Of a DNA stretch of 64,000 nucleotides, positions 35,758-45,229 are shown piece by piece. Under the pieces are notes generated by a model. That model was not told the DNA's origin. It made no database searches and was given only the letters and a program-made list of their open reading frames with translations. The stretch's first letter is position 1. Each line of letters opens with the position of its first letter. The translations under genes and the position numbers were made by a program. Source of the DNA: Aquirhabdus sp. Lineage in GTDB: Bacteria; Pseudomonadota; Gammaproteobacteria; Pseudomonadales; Moraxellaceae. The stretch covers positions 1-64,000 of the forward strand of contig JASLHI010000004.1 in assembly GCA_030149815.1 (NCBI GenBank). The letters run 5' to 3'.

Positions 35758-36879
35758 ATGAATAAAAAAAATCGAATGACCACACTTATGTTGGCCATGA
35801 CTATTGGTTTAGGGATGCCTATCCTTGCATCTGCAGCCAATAATCCTCCACCAGCCGTTCGCGCTGATGCTCCTGATACTTATATTGTCAAAAAAGGCGA
35901 TACGCTTTGGGATATTTCAGGTAAATATCTTAAAGATGCTTGGCGCTGGAAAGAAATCTGGGCGGTGAATCCTCAAGTTAAAAATCCACACTGGATCTAT
36001 CCTGGTGATCGTTTGATTTTGTGTAGTATCAAAGGTCGTACTGTGGTCGGTGTCGATCAAGGTGATGGTTGCGTGGGTGTAGCCCGTCGTATGGATGCTT
36101 CAGCAGATAGCTTGGATAACAATGTCGTTCGTCTATCTCCACAAATTCATGTCGAGGCACTCAACGCTGCGGTTCCAGCCATTCCTTTAAACGATATTAA
36201 ATCTTGGCTGGTCGATGGCACTGTGGTGTCAGAAGACACCTTGAAGAAAGCACCTTATGTCCTTGCAACCACAGAGCGTCATGTTGTTGCTGCGGCTGGT
36301 GAGCCAGTATATGTTCGTGGTGGACGTTTAGTTGCGGGCGATAGTTACGGCGTCTATCGTGCTGGTGCGCCATTTATCGATCCAGAAACTAAAGAAATTC
36401 TCGGTACAGAAGCTCGTCTTGTAGCGCGGGGTACTGCGACTGGTGTAGATAATGATGTCTCTACAGTTGAGTTGACCGAAAATGTCCAGCAAGAAGTCCG
36501 TGCAGACGATAAGGTGATGCCTGAAGAAGTTGTCCAGAATCCAGGTATTTTCTATCCAACCAATGCAGACAATGTTGCCCCTGGTCGTTTACTTCGAGTC
36601 ATGGATGGTATTGATCAAGCATCAACGAATAGCACAATTGCCATCAATCGCGGTGAACGTGATGGTGTAAAACCTGGTCAGGTATTTGCGGTCTATCGTC
36701 GTGGTGCATTAGTGGTTGATAGCCATGATGGCAAGCAAGTTCGATTACCAAGTGAGCGTAGTGGTCTTGCGATGGTCTTCCGTTCATTCAAAAAAATGAG
36801 TTATGCGCTTGTTCTTGAAGCACATGGTTCGATCAAAGTAGGTGACGAGTTACGCCCACCAGCTGGTTCAAGTGACTAA
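35758..36879 (+). CDS. tsaP: LysM-domain exported protein, TsaP-like (type IV pilus secretin-associated)
   Basis: From the ATG at 35758 this is 373 residues with a signal peptide (MTTLMLAMTIGLGMPILASA region). A LysM domain (about 43-100) contains YIVKKGDTLWDISGKYL and NPHWIYPGDRL, which bind peptidoglycan. The rest is beta-rich, with NRGERDGVKPGQVFAVYRRG, matching the FlgT-like C-terminal part of TsaP. The order def, LysM gene, dprA, tsaC is the same as around PA0020 of Pseudomonas, which is TsaP, so the assignment rests on both architecture and context. TsaP anchors the PilQ secretin to the cell wall. An earlier start at 35641 or 35668 is possible. Confidence 0.82.
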   Translation: MNKKNRMTTLMLAMTIGLGMPILASAANNPPPAVRADAPDTYIVKKGDTLWDISGKYLKDAWRWKEIWAVNPQVKNPHWIYPGDRLILCSIKGRTVVGVDQGDGCVGVARRMDASADSLDNNVVRLSPQIHVEALNAAVPAIPLNDIKSWLVDGTVVSEDTLKKAPYVLATTERHVVAAAGEPVYVRGGRLVAGDSYGVYRAGAPFIDPETKEILGTEARLVARGTATGVDNDVSTVELTENVQQEVRADDKVMPEEVVQNPGIFYPTNADNVAPGRLLRVMDGIDQASTNSTIAINRGERDGVKPGQVFAVYRRGALVVDSHDGKQVRLPSERSGLAMVFRSFKKMSYALVLEAHGSIKVGDELRPPAGSSD

Positions 36880-36905
36880 TAAGTTTTGTTTAAGATGATG
36901 ATGAG

Positions 36906-38126
36906 ATGACGTTAGCGCTATTTACTGAGAGTTTTGATTTTAGTGATTCAGTAAATCCTGCCACAAAGTCATCTTTCCTCGAAGCAAACCCACAAGGTTG
37001 GCTCAATGAGCTGGCCTTGTGGCATTTGGTCAATCATTCTATTGTGACATGGCGTGGTTTAATGAGTCATTTTGGCCATGCTAAGCACGCAATTAACGCA
37101 TCTCCAGATGATTGGAAGTCACTTGCACTCCATGCGAGTCATATTAAACGCCTTAAAAGTTGGCATGAGCGCGGCGATGTTTATCGGCATTTTGAGCAGA
37201 CGTTATCTGCACTAGAAAGCGGTAGTTTTAATGTGTTCTTTGAGCAGATGCCTGAATATCCCACCTTACTGAGTAAAACGACGGATTCCCCACCATTTTT
37301 ATTTTATCGTGGCAACGTACAATGCCTCCATCAGCCGCAATTGGCAATGGTGGGTACGCGTAAGCCTTCGCCTAGCGCACGTAAAATAGCTTTCGAGTTC
37401 TCAAAAGAGCTGGCGCAGTCGGGTATTTGGATTACCAGTGGACTCGCGCAAGGGATTGATGCAGATTGTCATCGTGGCGCGCTTGCGGCGGGTGGTGGAC
37501 GAACGATTGCGGTGTTGGGTACTGGCATTGATGTGTGTTATCCATCGGTACATCAGCCACTTTATGATCAAATCGTTGCCGAAGGTGGTCTGGTTCTGAC
37601 GGAATTTTTACCGAAAACTGAACCGCTGGCACATCATTTTCCAAGACGTAATCGAATTGTCAGTGGTATGTCTGTCGGTGTGCTTGTGGTTGAGGCTGCG
37701 CTAAAAAGTGGCTCATTGATCACGGCGAGATTAGCGGCTGAACAAGGTCGAGATGTTTTGGTGATTCCTGGGCATATTGCCAATGAACAAGTGGCTGGAT
37801 GTCATCAGCTCATTCGTGAAGGCGCGCGTTTGGTGACCAGTGTTCAAGATATTTTAGAAGATTTGAATCTGTCACGTAATCCATTGCTTGCGAGTGAGTT
37901 TGCTGTGAGTGAGCGTGATAGTGAGTTGCCTGCATCTTCTGCTACGCCAATAGAGCCTCATTTACAGCCATTGATGGCGCATTTGGATTGGACTGGGCAA
38001 AGCGTGGATACATTGGTCGATAGTAGTGGGATGGATGTGGCGACGTTGTCTGGACTCTTGATGGAGCTTGAATTGTCAGGGTTAGTGACACAAGTGAATG
38101 GTCTTTATCAACGGTGTCGGGTATGA
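36906..38126 (+). CDS. dprA: DNA-processing protein DprA
   Basis: This 406-residue protein has a Rossmann-like single-strand-DNA-binding core from about residue 110 to 310: MVGTRKPSPSARKIAFEF, WITSGLAQGIDADCHRGAL, TIAVLGTGIDVCYP, LTEFLPKTEPLAHHFPRRNRIVSG (key piece HFPRRNRIVSG) and GSLITARLAAEQGRDVLVIPG. A C-terminal winged-helix-like domain ends it. DprA loads RecA on incoming DNA during natural transformation. Together with tsaP upstream this points to a naturally competent, piliated organism. Its stop overlaps the tsaC start (ATGA). Confidence 0.94.
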   Translation: MTLALFTESFDFSDSVNPATKSSFLEANPQGWLNELALWHLVNHSIVTWRGLMSHFGHAKHAINASPDDWKSLALHASHIKRLKSWHERGDVYRHFEQTLSALESGSFNVFFEQMPEYPTLLSKTTDSPPFLFYRGNVQCLHQPQLAMVGTRKPSPSARKIAFEFSKELAQSGIWITSGLAQGIDADCHRGALAAGGGRTIAVLGTGIDVCYPSVHQPLYDQIVAEGGLVLTEFLPKTEPLAHHFPRRNRIVSGMSVGVLVVEAALKSGSLITARLAAEQGRDVLVIPGHIANEQVAGCHQLIREGARLVTSVQDILEDLNLSRNPLLASEFAVSERDSELPASSATPIEPHLQPLMAHLDWTGQSVDTLVDSSGMDVATLSGLLMELELSGLVTQVNGLYQRCRV

Positions 38127-38704
38127 CGGATTTTTATGAGCAGTCTCAAGACCAATTGGCATTAGCGGTTGCGGCACTTAAAAATGGTGAGGTGATCGCC
38201 TATCCAACGGAAGCCGTTTGGGGATTGGGGTGTGATCCGTGGAATGAGCAGGCTGTTTTGCAAATATTGCATTTGAAGCAGCGACCTGTTGAGAAGGGTG
38301 TCATTTTAATTGCGGCGGATATTGAGCAAGTTGAACCTTTTATTGAGCAACTCTCATCTGAGCAACGACAAAAGGTCATCGCCAGTTGGTCGGATGAATC
38401 AGCACCTGCGACCACATGGCTTGTGCCGTTAACTGCCGATATTCCGACATGGATTTCTGGTGAGCATTCACAAGTGGCGGTGCGTGTGACCAAGCATCAG
38501 CAAACTCAGGCGTTATGTCGTGCTTTTGGTAAACCGATTGTGTCAACCAGTGCAAATCCGAGCGGTGAGCCTTCGGCAATTGATGCTGCGATGGTTCGTT
38601 CTTATTTTGCAGATCAAGTTTTTGTTTTCGAGGGTGCGACGGGTGGAGCAACGCAGCCGAGTGTGATTCGAGATGTGGGGACTGGGAAAATTTTAAGAGG
38701 CTGA
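38123..38704 (+). CDS. tsaC: Threonylcarbamoyl-AMP synthase (TsaC/YrdC family)
   Basis: This 193-residue cytoplasmic enzyme makes threonylcarbamoyl-AMP for the t6A37 modification of ANN-decoding tRNAs. AYPTEAVWGLGCDPW, KQRPVEKGVILIAADIEQ (core KQRPVEKG), ATTWLVP and the SxN motif STSANPSGEP are typical. The ATG at 38123 overlaps the dprA stop by four bases, so translation is coupled. The AT-rich DUF3644 gene begins 42 bases downstream. Confidence 0.93.
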   Translation: MTDFYEQSQDQLALAVAALKNGEVIAYPTEAVWGLGCDPWNEQAVLQILHLKQRPVEKGVILIAADIEQVEPFIEQLSSEQRQKVIASWSDESAPATTWLVPLTADIPTWISGEHSQVAVRVTKHQQTQALCRAFGKPIVSTSANPSGEPSAIDAAMVRSYFADQVFVFEGATGGATQPSVIRDVGTGKILRG

Positions 38705-38746
38705 TTTAGCCTTTAAGTAATTACACTAATATAATAAGGAGTTATA

Positions 38747-39832
38747 GTGGTATCACTACGCAAAGGAAAAACAAAATCCATATTGGAGTCTGCAATAGAT
38801 TCTGCTTTGCTTGCTGTTGAGGTTTACAATAAACCTAGGACTACATTTAGATCACAGGCATACATTGCTTTAATGATAATGGCATGGACTAGGTTATTTC
38901 ACGCACATTTTAATAATACAATTGGAGATCGTTATTATTATAAGAAAAATAGTCGCTATCAAATGATTGATGGTGAAAAGAAAGCATGGGAAATTTCTGA
39001 ATGTATTAAACAGTTTAGTGATTTGTCCGAACCAGTACGCAAAAACTTAGAATTTTTTATTAAAATGAGAAATAAAATCGAGCATCGTCATCTTGATGCG
39101 CGTGAGGTCGATGTTTCAATATTTGGAGAGTGCCAATCACTGCTCTTTAATTTTGAAAATCAGCTAATTAAGTTTTTTGGTAAGGGTTATTCTATTAATG
39201 AGGCACTGGTTTATAGTTTGCAGTTTTCACAACTTCGTACGAATGGACAAAGTAAATCAAGTAAATCTATTCTTTCGAATGATACGGCAGACATACTTAA
39301 TTATATTGCGACGTACAGAAGATCACTTAGTGAATCAATCTTTAATGCTCAGGAATTTAGTATTAAATTGTTGCAAATACCAAAAATATCAAATACTAAT
39401 CGCACAGATGCGGCTGTCGAGTTTGTAAGGTGGGATGAGTTAAGTGAGGATGACAAACAAGCGTATAATCAGATCATTGCTCTTGTAAAAGATAAAAAAG
39501 TTAAAGTTGAAGGTGCTAATACAGATCGTCTTAAGCCTGGTAAAGTGGTTGAAGAAATCAAAAGGATACTTCCGCATATTGATTTTAGTACGATGATTCA
39601 TACTGCCCTATGGCGTATTTTTAAAATTCGTCCTGCATCTAATGCTGAAGATCCATTCGAAACGAATGTTAATTATTGCCATTATGATGAAGCGCATAAT
39701 GATTATGTTTACCAACGTGATTGGGTCGATTTTGTTGCTAGTCTTTTTTTGTCAAATAGAATTACAGTCGAAGAAATAAAGCGGTTGAATAAAAATAAGC
39801 AACAATTGGAAATTAATGACTACTCAAGCTAG
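38747..39832 (+). CDS. DUF3644 domain protein
   Basis: This 361-residue protein starts at a GTG with AAGGAG six bases upstream. The N-terminal part (about 8-190), with TKSILESAIDSALLAVEVYN, FRSQAYIALMIMAWTRLFHA and FFIKMRNKIEHRHLD, is the DUF3644 pattern (an RNase HEPN-like feel: R-N-K-I-E-H near residue 112 resembles the R-x4-6-H signature of HEPN nucleases, which I note as inference). The C-terminal half is unrecognised and charged. Base composition is clearly more AT-rich than dprA-tsaC upstream and the esterases downstream, suggesting acquisition. DUF3644 proteins are often found in defence or mobile contexts. Confidence 0.7.
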   Translation: MVSLRKGKTKSILESAIDSALLAVEVYNKPRTTFRSQAYIALMIMAWTRLFHAHFNNTIGDRYYYKKNSRYQMIDGEKKAWEISECIKQFSDLSEPVRKNLEFFIKMRNKIEHRHLDAREVDVSIFGECQSLLFNFENQLIKFFGKGYSINEALVYSLQFSQLRTNGQSKSSKSILSNDTADILNYIATYRRSLSESIFNAQEFSIKLLQIPKISNTNRTDAAVEFVRWDELSEDDKQAYNQIIALVKDKKVKVEGANTDRLKPGKVVEEIKRILPHIDFSTMIHTALWRIFKIRPASNAEDPFETNVNYCHYDEAHNDYVYQRDWVDFVASLFLSNRITVEEIKRLNKNKQQLEINDYSS

Positions 39833-39879
39833 TTGAATTGATATGTTGGAGTTCATATAGTCCACCAAAAATTATTTAT

Positions 39880-40974
39880 TTAGGGGGTCAACCCATCCAA
39901 CAATTCCCTAAAATCCCTCGCAATTCCAATCGTCGCTTCATACGCAGCTTTGTTAATCATTGCCATACTCACAAAGCCATGTCCTTGACCTTCTACACGA
40001 TAAGCAACGCAATGTGAGCCTGCTTCACGCATTTTGAGGGCGTAGATTTCTGCTTCATCACGCAAACTATCGAATGCAGCCGTGACGATCAACGCAGGAG
40101 GTAGTTTTGCTAAATTACCAAACATCGGTGAAACGCGCGGGTCTGATAGCGGCAATATGCTATGGGTTAAATGCATTTCCTTAGCCAATTCCACATCCAC
40201 GCGAGAGAGAAATAAGCCCTCACCAAAAGCGTGGTGTGACGGGTAATCATTGATCAAGTTGACAGATGGATAAATTAAAAGCTGTGCAGCAGGCGCATGG
40301 TCTGTACCAGTGGCAAGTTGACTGATGACCGCTGCAAGATTTCCACCAGCACTATCTCCACCTACAGCGATTTTGCTCGGGTTCGCACCTAAGCGTGTTG
40401 CATGAGCATATGCCCATTGAAGTGTATCAACACAATCTTCAATTGCGGCTGGCGAAGGATGATCGGGCATTAAGCGATACGTGACGCTCAAGACCTGCAT
40501 TTGCCCATGTTGGCAGAAGAGACGGCAAGGATCGTCATGGGTATCGATATCACCAACGATAAAACTACCACCATGAAAATAAACCAAAAGAGGCAAAGGC
40601 TTTCGACTCTTTTTTGCTGAGTGATGCAGCATCGGTGTGTAATGACGAACAGCCAAGCGGCCCGAGCGACTGGGTATTGTCCAATCCTTTACTGTAGCGA
40701 CTGAAATGGGTTTGGCAATCGAAGCCATGTCTCTACGAAAATGAATACGGCTGGTTTCGGGTGTTGGATTGGATCCATTTGCTGCGCTGATAAATTTTCG
40801 CACCGAGATCAGCATTTGCACATGAGGATCGAGATCTGGGAATTTGTCGTGATTAAAGCCTAATGAGCGAGCGATAGCGCGCTGACCTTTCGGTGGTATT
40901 CGCATCGATAACCGCAAAGCAGTGCCTTTTAGTTTTTCAATGCGAGCTTTTAGACTGTTGAAGCGATCGATCAA
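39880..40974 (-). CDS. HSL-family esterase/lipase (paralogue A)
   Basis: This 364-residue alpha/beta hydrolase of the hormone-sensitive-lipase family has an oxyanion motif HGGSF (from H134; the usual residue is Gly), nucleophile S208 in GGDSAGGN, Asp in TAAFDSLRDEAE and His in EGQGHGF. The N-terminal cap (about 1-120) is shared with the neighbouring paralogue. Likely substrates are short to medium acyl esters. It follows paralogue B by 78 bases on the same strand and is probably in its operon, under the 18-bp operator upstream of B. Confidence 0.87.
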   Translation of the reverse strand: MIDRFNSLKARIEKLKGTALRLSMRIPPKGQRAIARSLGFNHDKFPDLDPHVQMLISVRKFISAANGSNPTPETSRIHFRRDMASIAKPISVATVKDWTIPSRSGRLAVRHYTPMLHHSAKKSRKPLPLLVYFHGGSFIVGDIDTHDDPCRLFCQHGQMQVLSVTYRLMPDHPSPAAIEDCVDTLQWAYAHATRLGANPSKIAVGGDSAGGNLAAVISQLATGTDHAPAAQLLIYPSVNLINDYPSHHAFGEGLFLSRVDVELAKEMHLTHSILPLSDPRVSPMFGNLAKLPPALIVTAAFDSLRDEAEIYALKMREAGSHCVAYRVEGQGHGFVSMAMINKAAYEATIGIARDFRELLDGLTP

Positions 40975-41052
40975 AAGCGGCTCCTCAAGGTTGAGGGGTT
41001 ATGAGCATTGCACAGATACTCTAAGCCGCTTTGATCGGACTGATTCACGCCA

Positions 41053-42135
41053 TTAATCCAAGCTATCGAGCAAGGCTTTAAAGTCATGCGCAATCTTAAC
41101 TGTTGCGTCATGCGCAGCGCGATTGATTGGCGTGATATTTATAAAACCATGTCCTTGACCCTCTACACGATAGGCATCGCAATGTGTACCTGCTTCGCGT
41201 AATTTAACCGCGTAGAGTTCACCTTCGTCACGCAGAGTATCGAGTTCAGCGGTGACCAGCAGTGCGGGCGCTAATCCTTCTAATTGACCAAATAAAGGCG
41301 ATACACGAGGATCTGTCCGCTTCAACTTAGTGCTACCTAAGTAAGAAATTTTTGCATTGTCCATGTCTGTTTGATCGAGGAATAGACCTTTTCCATACGC
41401 ACCATGTGATGGATACACGCCATCCATATCAACGACTGGATAGATCAGCAGTTGTGCTGCTGGAGCATAGGTTTTTCCCGCCGCCAGTTGGCTGACAACC
41501 GCGGATAAGTTACCACCTGCGCTGTCACCGCCGACAGCGATTTTGGTTGGGTCGATGCCGAGTTGTTTTGCGTTTTTGTGCGCCCATTTCAACGCATCAA
41601 GGCAGTCATTGGGTGCTGCAGGCGCTGGATGTTCTGGTGCAAGTCGATATGCAACACTGAGAACTTGAACTTGTGCGTGTTGGCAGAGCAAGCGGCATGG
41701 CTCATCATGAGTATCCAAGTCACCCACTACAAAGCCGCCGCCATGAAAAAATACGAGTAAAGGCAGTGGTTTAGTATTTTGACCGTAGACACGTGGAATA
41801 TAGTGACGAACGGCGAGATTGCCTGAGCGAGCTGGAATTTCTAAATCACTGACACGTTCGACAGTGGTCGGTTTATCCATGATAGATGACATTTCTTTAC
41901 GGAAATGTCGGCGGCTTTTTTCTGGATTTGCGCCAATTAAACCACCACCATTCATGTGGCTGCGTACAGCGATTAAAACTTGTAAATGCGAGTCAAGTGC
42001 CGAGAATTGATCATCAAAACCGAGTGCTTTAGCGAGGATACGTTGACCAAATGGCGGAATCCGCATGGTTAATCGTGCGGCTGAGCCTTGAAGTTTTTCA
42101 ATACGTGCAGTCAAATTTTTGACGAGTTCTGCCAC
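41053..42135 (-). CDS. HSL-family esterase/lipase (paralogue B)
   Basis: This 360-residue protein is clearly homologous to paralogue A over its whole length. It has the canonical HGGGF (from H131), S205 in GGDSAGGN, Asp in TAELDTLRDEGE and His in EGQGHGF. YRLAPEHPAPAAPND is the classic HSL stretch. It is the first gene of the pair. A perfect inverted repeat TGACAAT-TAAC-ATTGTCA lies 51 bases ahead of its ATG and matches one in the SDR/TetR intergenic region, so repression by that TetR regulator is plausible. Confidence 0.88.
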   Translation of the reverse strand: MAELVKNLTARIEKLQGSAARLTMRIPPFGQRILAKALGFDDQFSALDSHLQVLIAVRSHMNGGGLIGANPEKSRRHFRKEMSSIMDKPTTVERVSDLEIPARSGNLAVRHYIPRVYGQNTKPLPLLVFFHGGGFVVGDLDTHDEPCRLLCQHAQVQVLSVAYRLAPEHPAPAAPNDCLDALKWAHKNAKQLGIDPTKIAVGGDSAGGNLSAVVSQLAAGKTYAPAAQLLIYPVVDMDGVYPSHGAYGKGLFLDQTDMDNAKISYLGSTKLKRTDPRVSPLFGQLEGLAPALLVTAELDTLRDEGELYAVKLREAGTHCDAYRVEGQGHGFINITPINRAAHDATVKIAHDFKALLDSLD

Positions 42136-42185
42136 AACGTGTCCTCACTTAAAATTAAATTTGGCGCTATTAAAGCATGTATTTG

Positions 42186-42203
42186 TGACAATTAACATTG
42201 TCA
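42186..42203. promoter_or_regulatory. 18-bp operator-like inverted repeat upstream of the esterase pair
   Basis: TGACAAT-TAAC-ATTGTCA is a perfect 7-4-7 inverted repeat 51 bases ahead of the HSL esterase B start. The same arms with a different 4-base centre occur at 49949-49966 next to a TetR gene. Confidence 0.65.
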
Positions 42204-42274
42204 GGATATTCTTTTCTGATCAGATGGTATTCGTCATGATCGAAGATTAGAGTAGGCAAATTGTGCTTATTTGC

Positions 42275-42300
42275 CTTGAATTATGACGATCAAACCCAAT
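42275..42300 (+). promoter_or_regulatory. Sigma-32-like promoter of grpE
   Basis: CTTGAA (42275-42280), exactly 14 bases, then CCCAAT (42295-42300) match the heat-shock promoter consensus CTTGAA-N13/15-CCCCAT with one mismatch. The grpE ATG at 42388 is 88 bases further on. Confidence 0.65.
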
Positions 42301-42387
42301 TCACTTCTCATGATTTTATATCACCGAGTGCGGACTGCACTGTTTCGCTGCTTTTATTATTGTTGTTATTTATTTAAGAGGTCTGTT

Positions 42388-42930
42388 ATGTCTCAGTCAG
42401 AAGTGAATGATTTATCCGAAAACAATGTCGAAGTGAATGCTGCGTCAGCAGAAAATGTAAGCGCAGAAGGTGCTGTTGAAACTCAAGTTTCTCCAGAGCA
42501 AGCGCGAATTGCTGAACTCGAAGCACAAGTCAAAGATATTCAGGCACGTGCTAATGCGGATATGTATAACTTCCAAAAACGTGTCGAACGTGAAACAGAT
42601 AATGCCAAAAAATTTGCCTTGGAAAAATTTGCGGGCAGCTTATTGGATGTGGTTGATAATTTAGAACGCGCGATTGCGGCTGCACCAGCGGACAGTAATC
42701 AAGGTCTGCTGGATGGTGTGCAATTGACGCATAAAGCGTTATTGACCGCACTGGAAAAGCATCACATTCGCGTGATCGATCCTGCGGGCCAAGCGTTTGA
42801 TGCTGAACAACATCAAGCGGTCGGTATTGATCCAAATACCCCAGAAGGTCAAGTCGCTAATGTTCTGCAAAAAGGCTACAGCTTGTCAGGTCGTTTGTTA
42901 CGTCCTGCGATGGTTACCGTTGGGCAATAA
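42388..42930 (+). CDS. grpE: Nucleotide exchange factor GrpE
   Basis: From the ATG at 42388 (AGAGG upstream) this is 180 residues; the frame upstream to 42283 would add a hydrophobic Cys/Tyr-rich stretch unlike GrpE and runs into the promoter. A long N-terminal coiled-coil (about 40-95, ARIAELEAQVKDIQARANAD) and a beta-wing domain (VIDPAGQAFDAEQHQAVGI, then GQVANVLQKGYSLSGRLLRPAMVTV in parts) fit the family. It releases ADP from DnaK. dnaK follows after 280 bases with its own promoter-like site. Confidence 0.94.
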   Translation: MSQSEVNDLSENNVEVNAASAENVSAEGAVETQVSPEQARIAELEAQVKDIQARANADMYNFQKRVERETDNAKKFALEKFAGSLLDVVDNLERAIAAAPADSNQGLLDGVQLTHKALLTALEKHHIRVIDPAGQAFDAEQHQAVGIDPNTPEGQVANVLQKGYSLSGRLLRPAMVTVGQ

Positions 42931-43049
42931 GTGTTGAACAATAAGATTTAAAGTTCATTTGAGTGGCTGGTTCATACGAAATCGCTGCTCAAATGTATTA
43001 ACTAACCTATTTAATATAGACGTTTTTTTAAGAATATTTTTTGTTACAC

Positions 43050-43075
43050 CTTGAAAATTTATACATCAGTCGCAT
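43050..43075 (+). promoter_or_regulatory. Possible sigma-32 promoter of dnaK
   Basis: CTTGAA (43050-43055), 14 bases, then TCGCAT (43070-43075) resemble the heat-shock consensus; the -35 box is perfect (CTTGAAA) and the -10 box matches four of six. The spacing equals that of the grpE site. The dnaK start is 136 bases beyond. Confidence 0.5.
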
Positions 43076-43210
43076 ATTGAATAGCACATGCAGCATTACT
43101 GCTAAACACATCATTGTTAAATGAACGTGCTTTGAAGTTGGATTTTGTGAATGCAGGTTAAGCCCCACATTCAACTATCGCTTCAAGCACCTTAGAGAAG
43201 GAGTTATAAC

Positions 43211-45130
43211 GTGGGTAGAATTATTGGTATTGACTTAGGTACAACCAACTCATGTGTCGCTGTAATGGAAGGCGACAAAGTTAAGGTTATTGATAACGTT
43301 GAAGGTGCGCGTACTACGCCGTCGATCGTTGCGTATAAAGATTCTGAAATTTTGGTTGGTCAAAGCGCGAAACGCCAAGCGGTCACTAATCCAAAAAATA
43401 CATTGTTTGCGATCAAACGTTTGATCGGTCGTCGTTATAGCGATGACGTCGTACAAAAAGACATCGGTATGGTGCCTTACAAAATCGTGCAAGCTGAAAA
43501 CGGCGACGCATGGGTTGATGTCAATGGCAAAAAATTGGCAGCACAACAGGTTTCTGCTGAAATCTTGAAAAAGATGAAGAAAACTGCTGAAGAATACTTG
43601 GGCGAGCCAGTGACCGAAGCGGTTATTACTGTCCCTGCATACTTCAATGACGCGCAACGTCAAGCGACTAAGGACGCTGGTCTCATCGCAGGTTTGGACG
43701 TAAAACGTATCATCAACGAACCAACTGCTGCGGCGCTTGCGTTCGGTATGGACAAGAAAGAAGGCGACCGTAAAATCGCTGTGTATGACTTGGGTGGTGG
43801 TACATTCGACGTATCAATCATTGAGATTGCTGATGTAGACGGTGACCAACAGTTCGAAGTATTGGCAACCAACGGTGACACATTCTTGGGTGGTGAAGAC
43901 TTTGACTTACGTCTGATCGATTTCTTGGTTGAAACCTTCAAAGCAGAACAAGGCGTGAATCTGAAAAACGATCCACTCGCATTACAACGTCTGAAAGAAG
44001 CGGCTGAAAAAGCGAAGATCGAATTGTCTTCTGCACAAAGCACAGAAGTGAACTTGCCTTACATCACTGCTGATGCGACTGGTCCTAAGCATTTGGTTGT
44101 GACCATTACCCGTGCAAAATTGGAAGGTTTGGTTGAAGACCTGATTGCGCGTACCATCGAGCCATGTAAGATTGCATTGAAAGATGCTGGCTTGAACGCA
44201 AGCGACATCGCTGACGTGATCTTGGTTGGTGGTCAAACTCGTATGCCTAAAGTCATGGACAAGGTCAAAGAGTTCTTCGGCAAAGAGCCACGTAAAGACG
44301 TGAACCCAGATGAAGCGGTTGCGATTGGCGCGGCGATTCAAGGTGCGGTTCTGTCAGGTGACAAAAAAGACGTACTGCTCCTCGACGTCACACCATTGAC
44401 TCTCGGTATCGAAACAATGGGTGGTGTTTTGACTCCAATCATCGAAAAGAACACGATGATTCCAACGAAGAAATCACAAGTGTTCTCGACTGCGGATGAC
44501 AACCAACCTGCTGTAACCATTCAAGTTTATCAAGGTGAACGTAAAATGGCTGCGCAGAACAAATCACTCGGTCGTTTTGACTTGACTGACATTCCGCCAG
44601 CACCACGCGGCATGCCACAAATTGAAGTGACTTTTGACATCGACGCGAACGGTATTTTGAACGTGTCTGCAAAAGATAAAGGTACTGGCAAAGCGCAAAG
44701 TATCCAAATCAAAGCGAACTCAGGTTTGTCGGATGAAGAAATCCAACAAATGATTCGTGATGCAGAAGCGAATGCAGAAGAAGACAAGAAATTTGTTGAT
44801 CTCGCTGCAGCACGTAACGAAGCTGACCAATTGGTTCACGGCACTCAAAAAGCGGTGAAAGATTTGGGTGACAAAGCGACTGAGGAAGAGAAGAAAGCAA
44901 TCGATGCAGCGATTGATGAGCTTGAAGCAACAACTAAAGAAAGTGATGTCGATGCAATCAAAGCGAAGATCGAAGCATTGTCTGCGGTATCTATGCCTTT
45001 GATGCAACGTGTTTATCAGGAAACTGAAGCAGCACAACAAGCTCAAGGTGGCGAAGCGCCAGCACAACAAGCGCATGATGATGGCGTAGTTGATGCTGAA
45101 TTCACCGAAGTGAAAGATGACAAGAAGTAA
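43211..45130 (+). CDS. dnaK: Chaperone protein DnaK (Hsp70)
   Basis: This 639-residue Hsp70 begins at a GTG with AAGGAG seven bases upstream ([15 protein letters not shown]). The nucleotide-binding domain (1-385) has [38 protein letters not shown] and [10 protein letters not shown]; the linker DVLLLDVTP and the substrate-binding domain follow; the tail ends with [15 protein letters not shown], the charged EEVD-like bacterial ending. It folds proteins with GrpE and DnaJ (dnaJ not in the window). A strong terminator follows. Confidence 0.98.
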   Translation: MGRIIGIDLGTTNSCVAVMEGDKVKVIDNVEGARTTPSIVAYKDSEILVGQSAKRQAVTNPKNTLFAIKRLIGRRYSDDVVQKDIGMVPYKIVQAENGDAWVDVNGKKLAAQQVSAEILKKMKKTAEEYLGEPVTEAVITVPAYFNDAQRQATKDAGLIAGLDVKRIINEPTAAALAFGMDKKEGDRKIAVYDLGGGTFDVSIIEIADVDGDQQFEVLATNGDTFLGGEDFDLRLIDFLVETFKAEQGVNLKNDPLALQRLKEAAEKAKIELSSAQSTEVNLPYITADATGPKHLVVTITRAKLEGLVEDLIARTIEPCKIALKDAGLNASDIADVILVGGQTRMPKVMDKVKEFFGKEPRKDVNPDEAVAIGAAIQGAVLSGDKKDVLLLDVTPLTLGIETMGGVLTPIIEKNTMIPTKKSQVFSTADDNQPAVTIQVYQGERKMAAQNKSLGRFDLTDIPPAPRGMPQIEVTFDIDANGILNVSAKDKGTGKAQSIQIKANSGLSDEEIQQMIRDAEANAEEDKKFVDLAAARNEADQLVHGTQKAVKDLGDKATEEEKKAIDAAIDELEATTKESDVDAIKAKIEALSAVSMPLMQRVYQETEAAQQAQGGEAPAQQAHDDGVVDAEFTEVKDDKK

Positions 45131-45150
45131 TTCTTAGAGTCTGAGTTTCA

Positions 45151-45181
45151 AAAAAAGCGAGCCGAGAGGTTCGCTTTTTTT
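45151..45181. terminator. Bidirectional terminator between dnaK and the PIN gene
   Basis: AAAAAAGCGAGCC pairs with GGTTCGCTTTTTT (one G-T pair) around GAGA. T tracts are present on both strands, so it can end dnaK and the convergent PIN-cassette transcript. Confidence 0.85.
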
Positions 45182-45229
45182 ATTCTGGTATCTATGATAA
45201 AGCTAGTTGTAGCATATGGCAGTTAAATC

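Noticed and set aside
42283..42387. N-terminal extension of GrpE
   Set aside because: The extra 35 residues are hydrophobic and Cys/Tyr-rich, unlike GrpE, and overlap the sigma-32-like -10 box; AGAGG supports the ATG at 42388.
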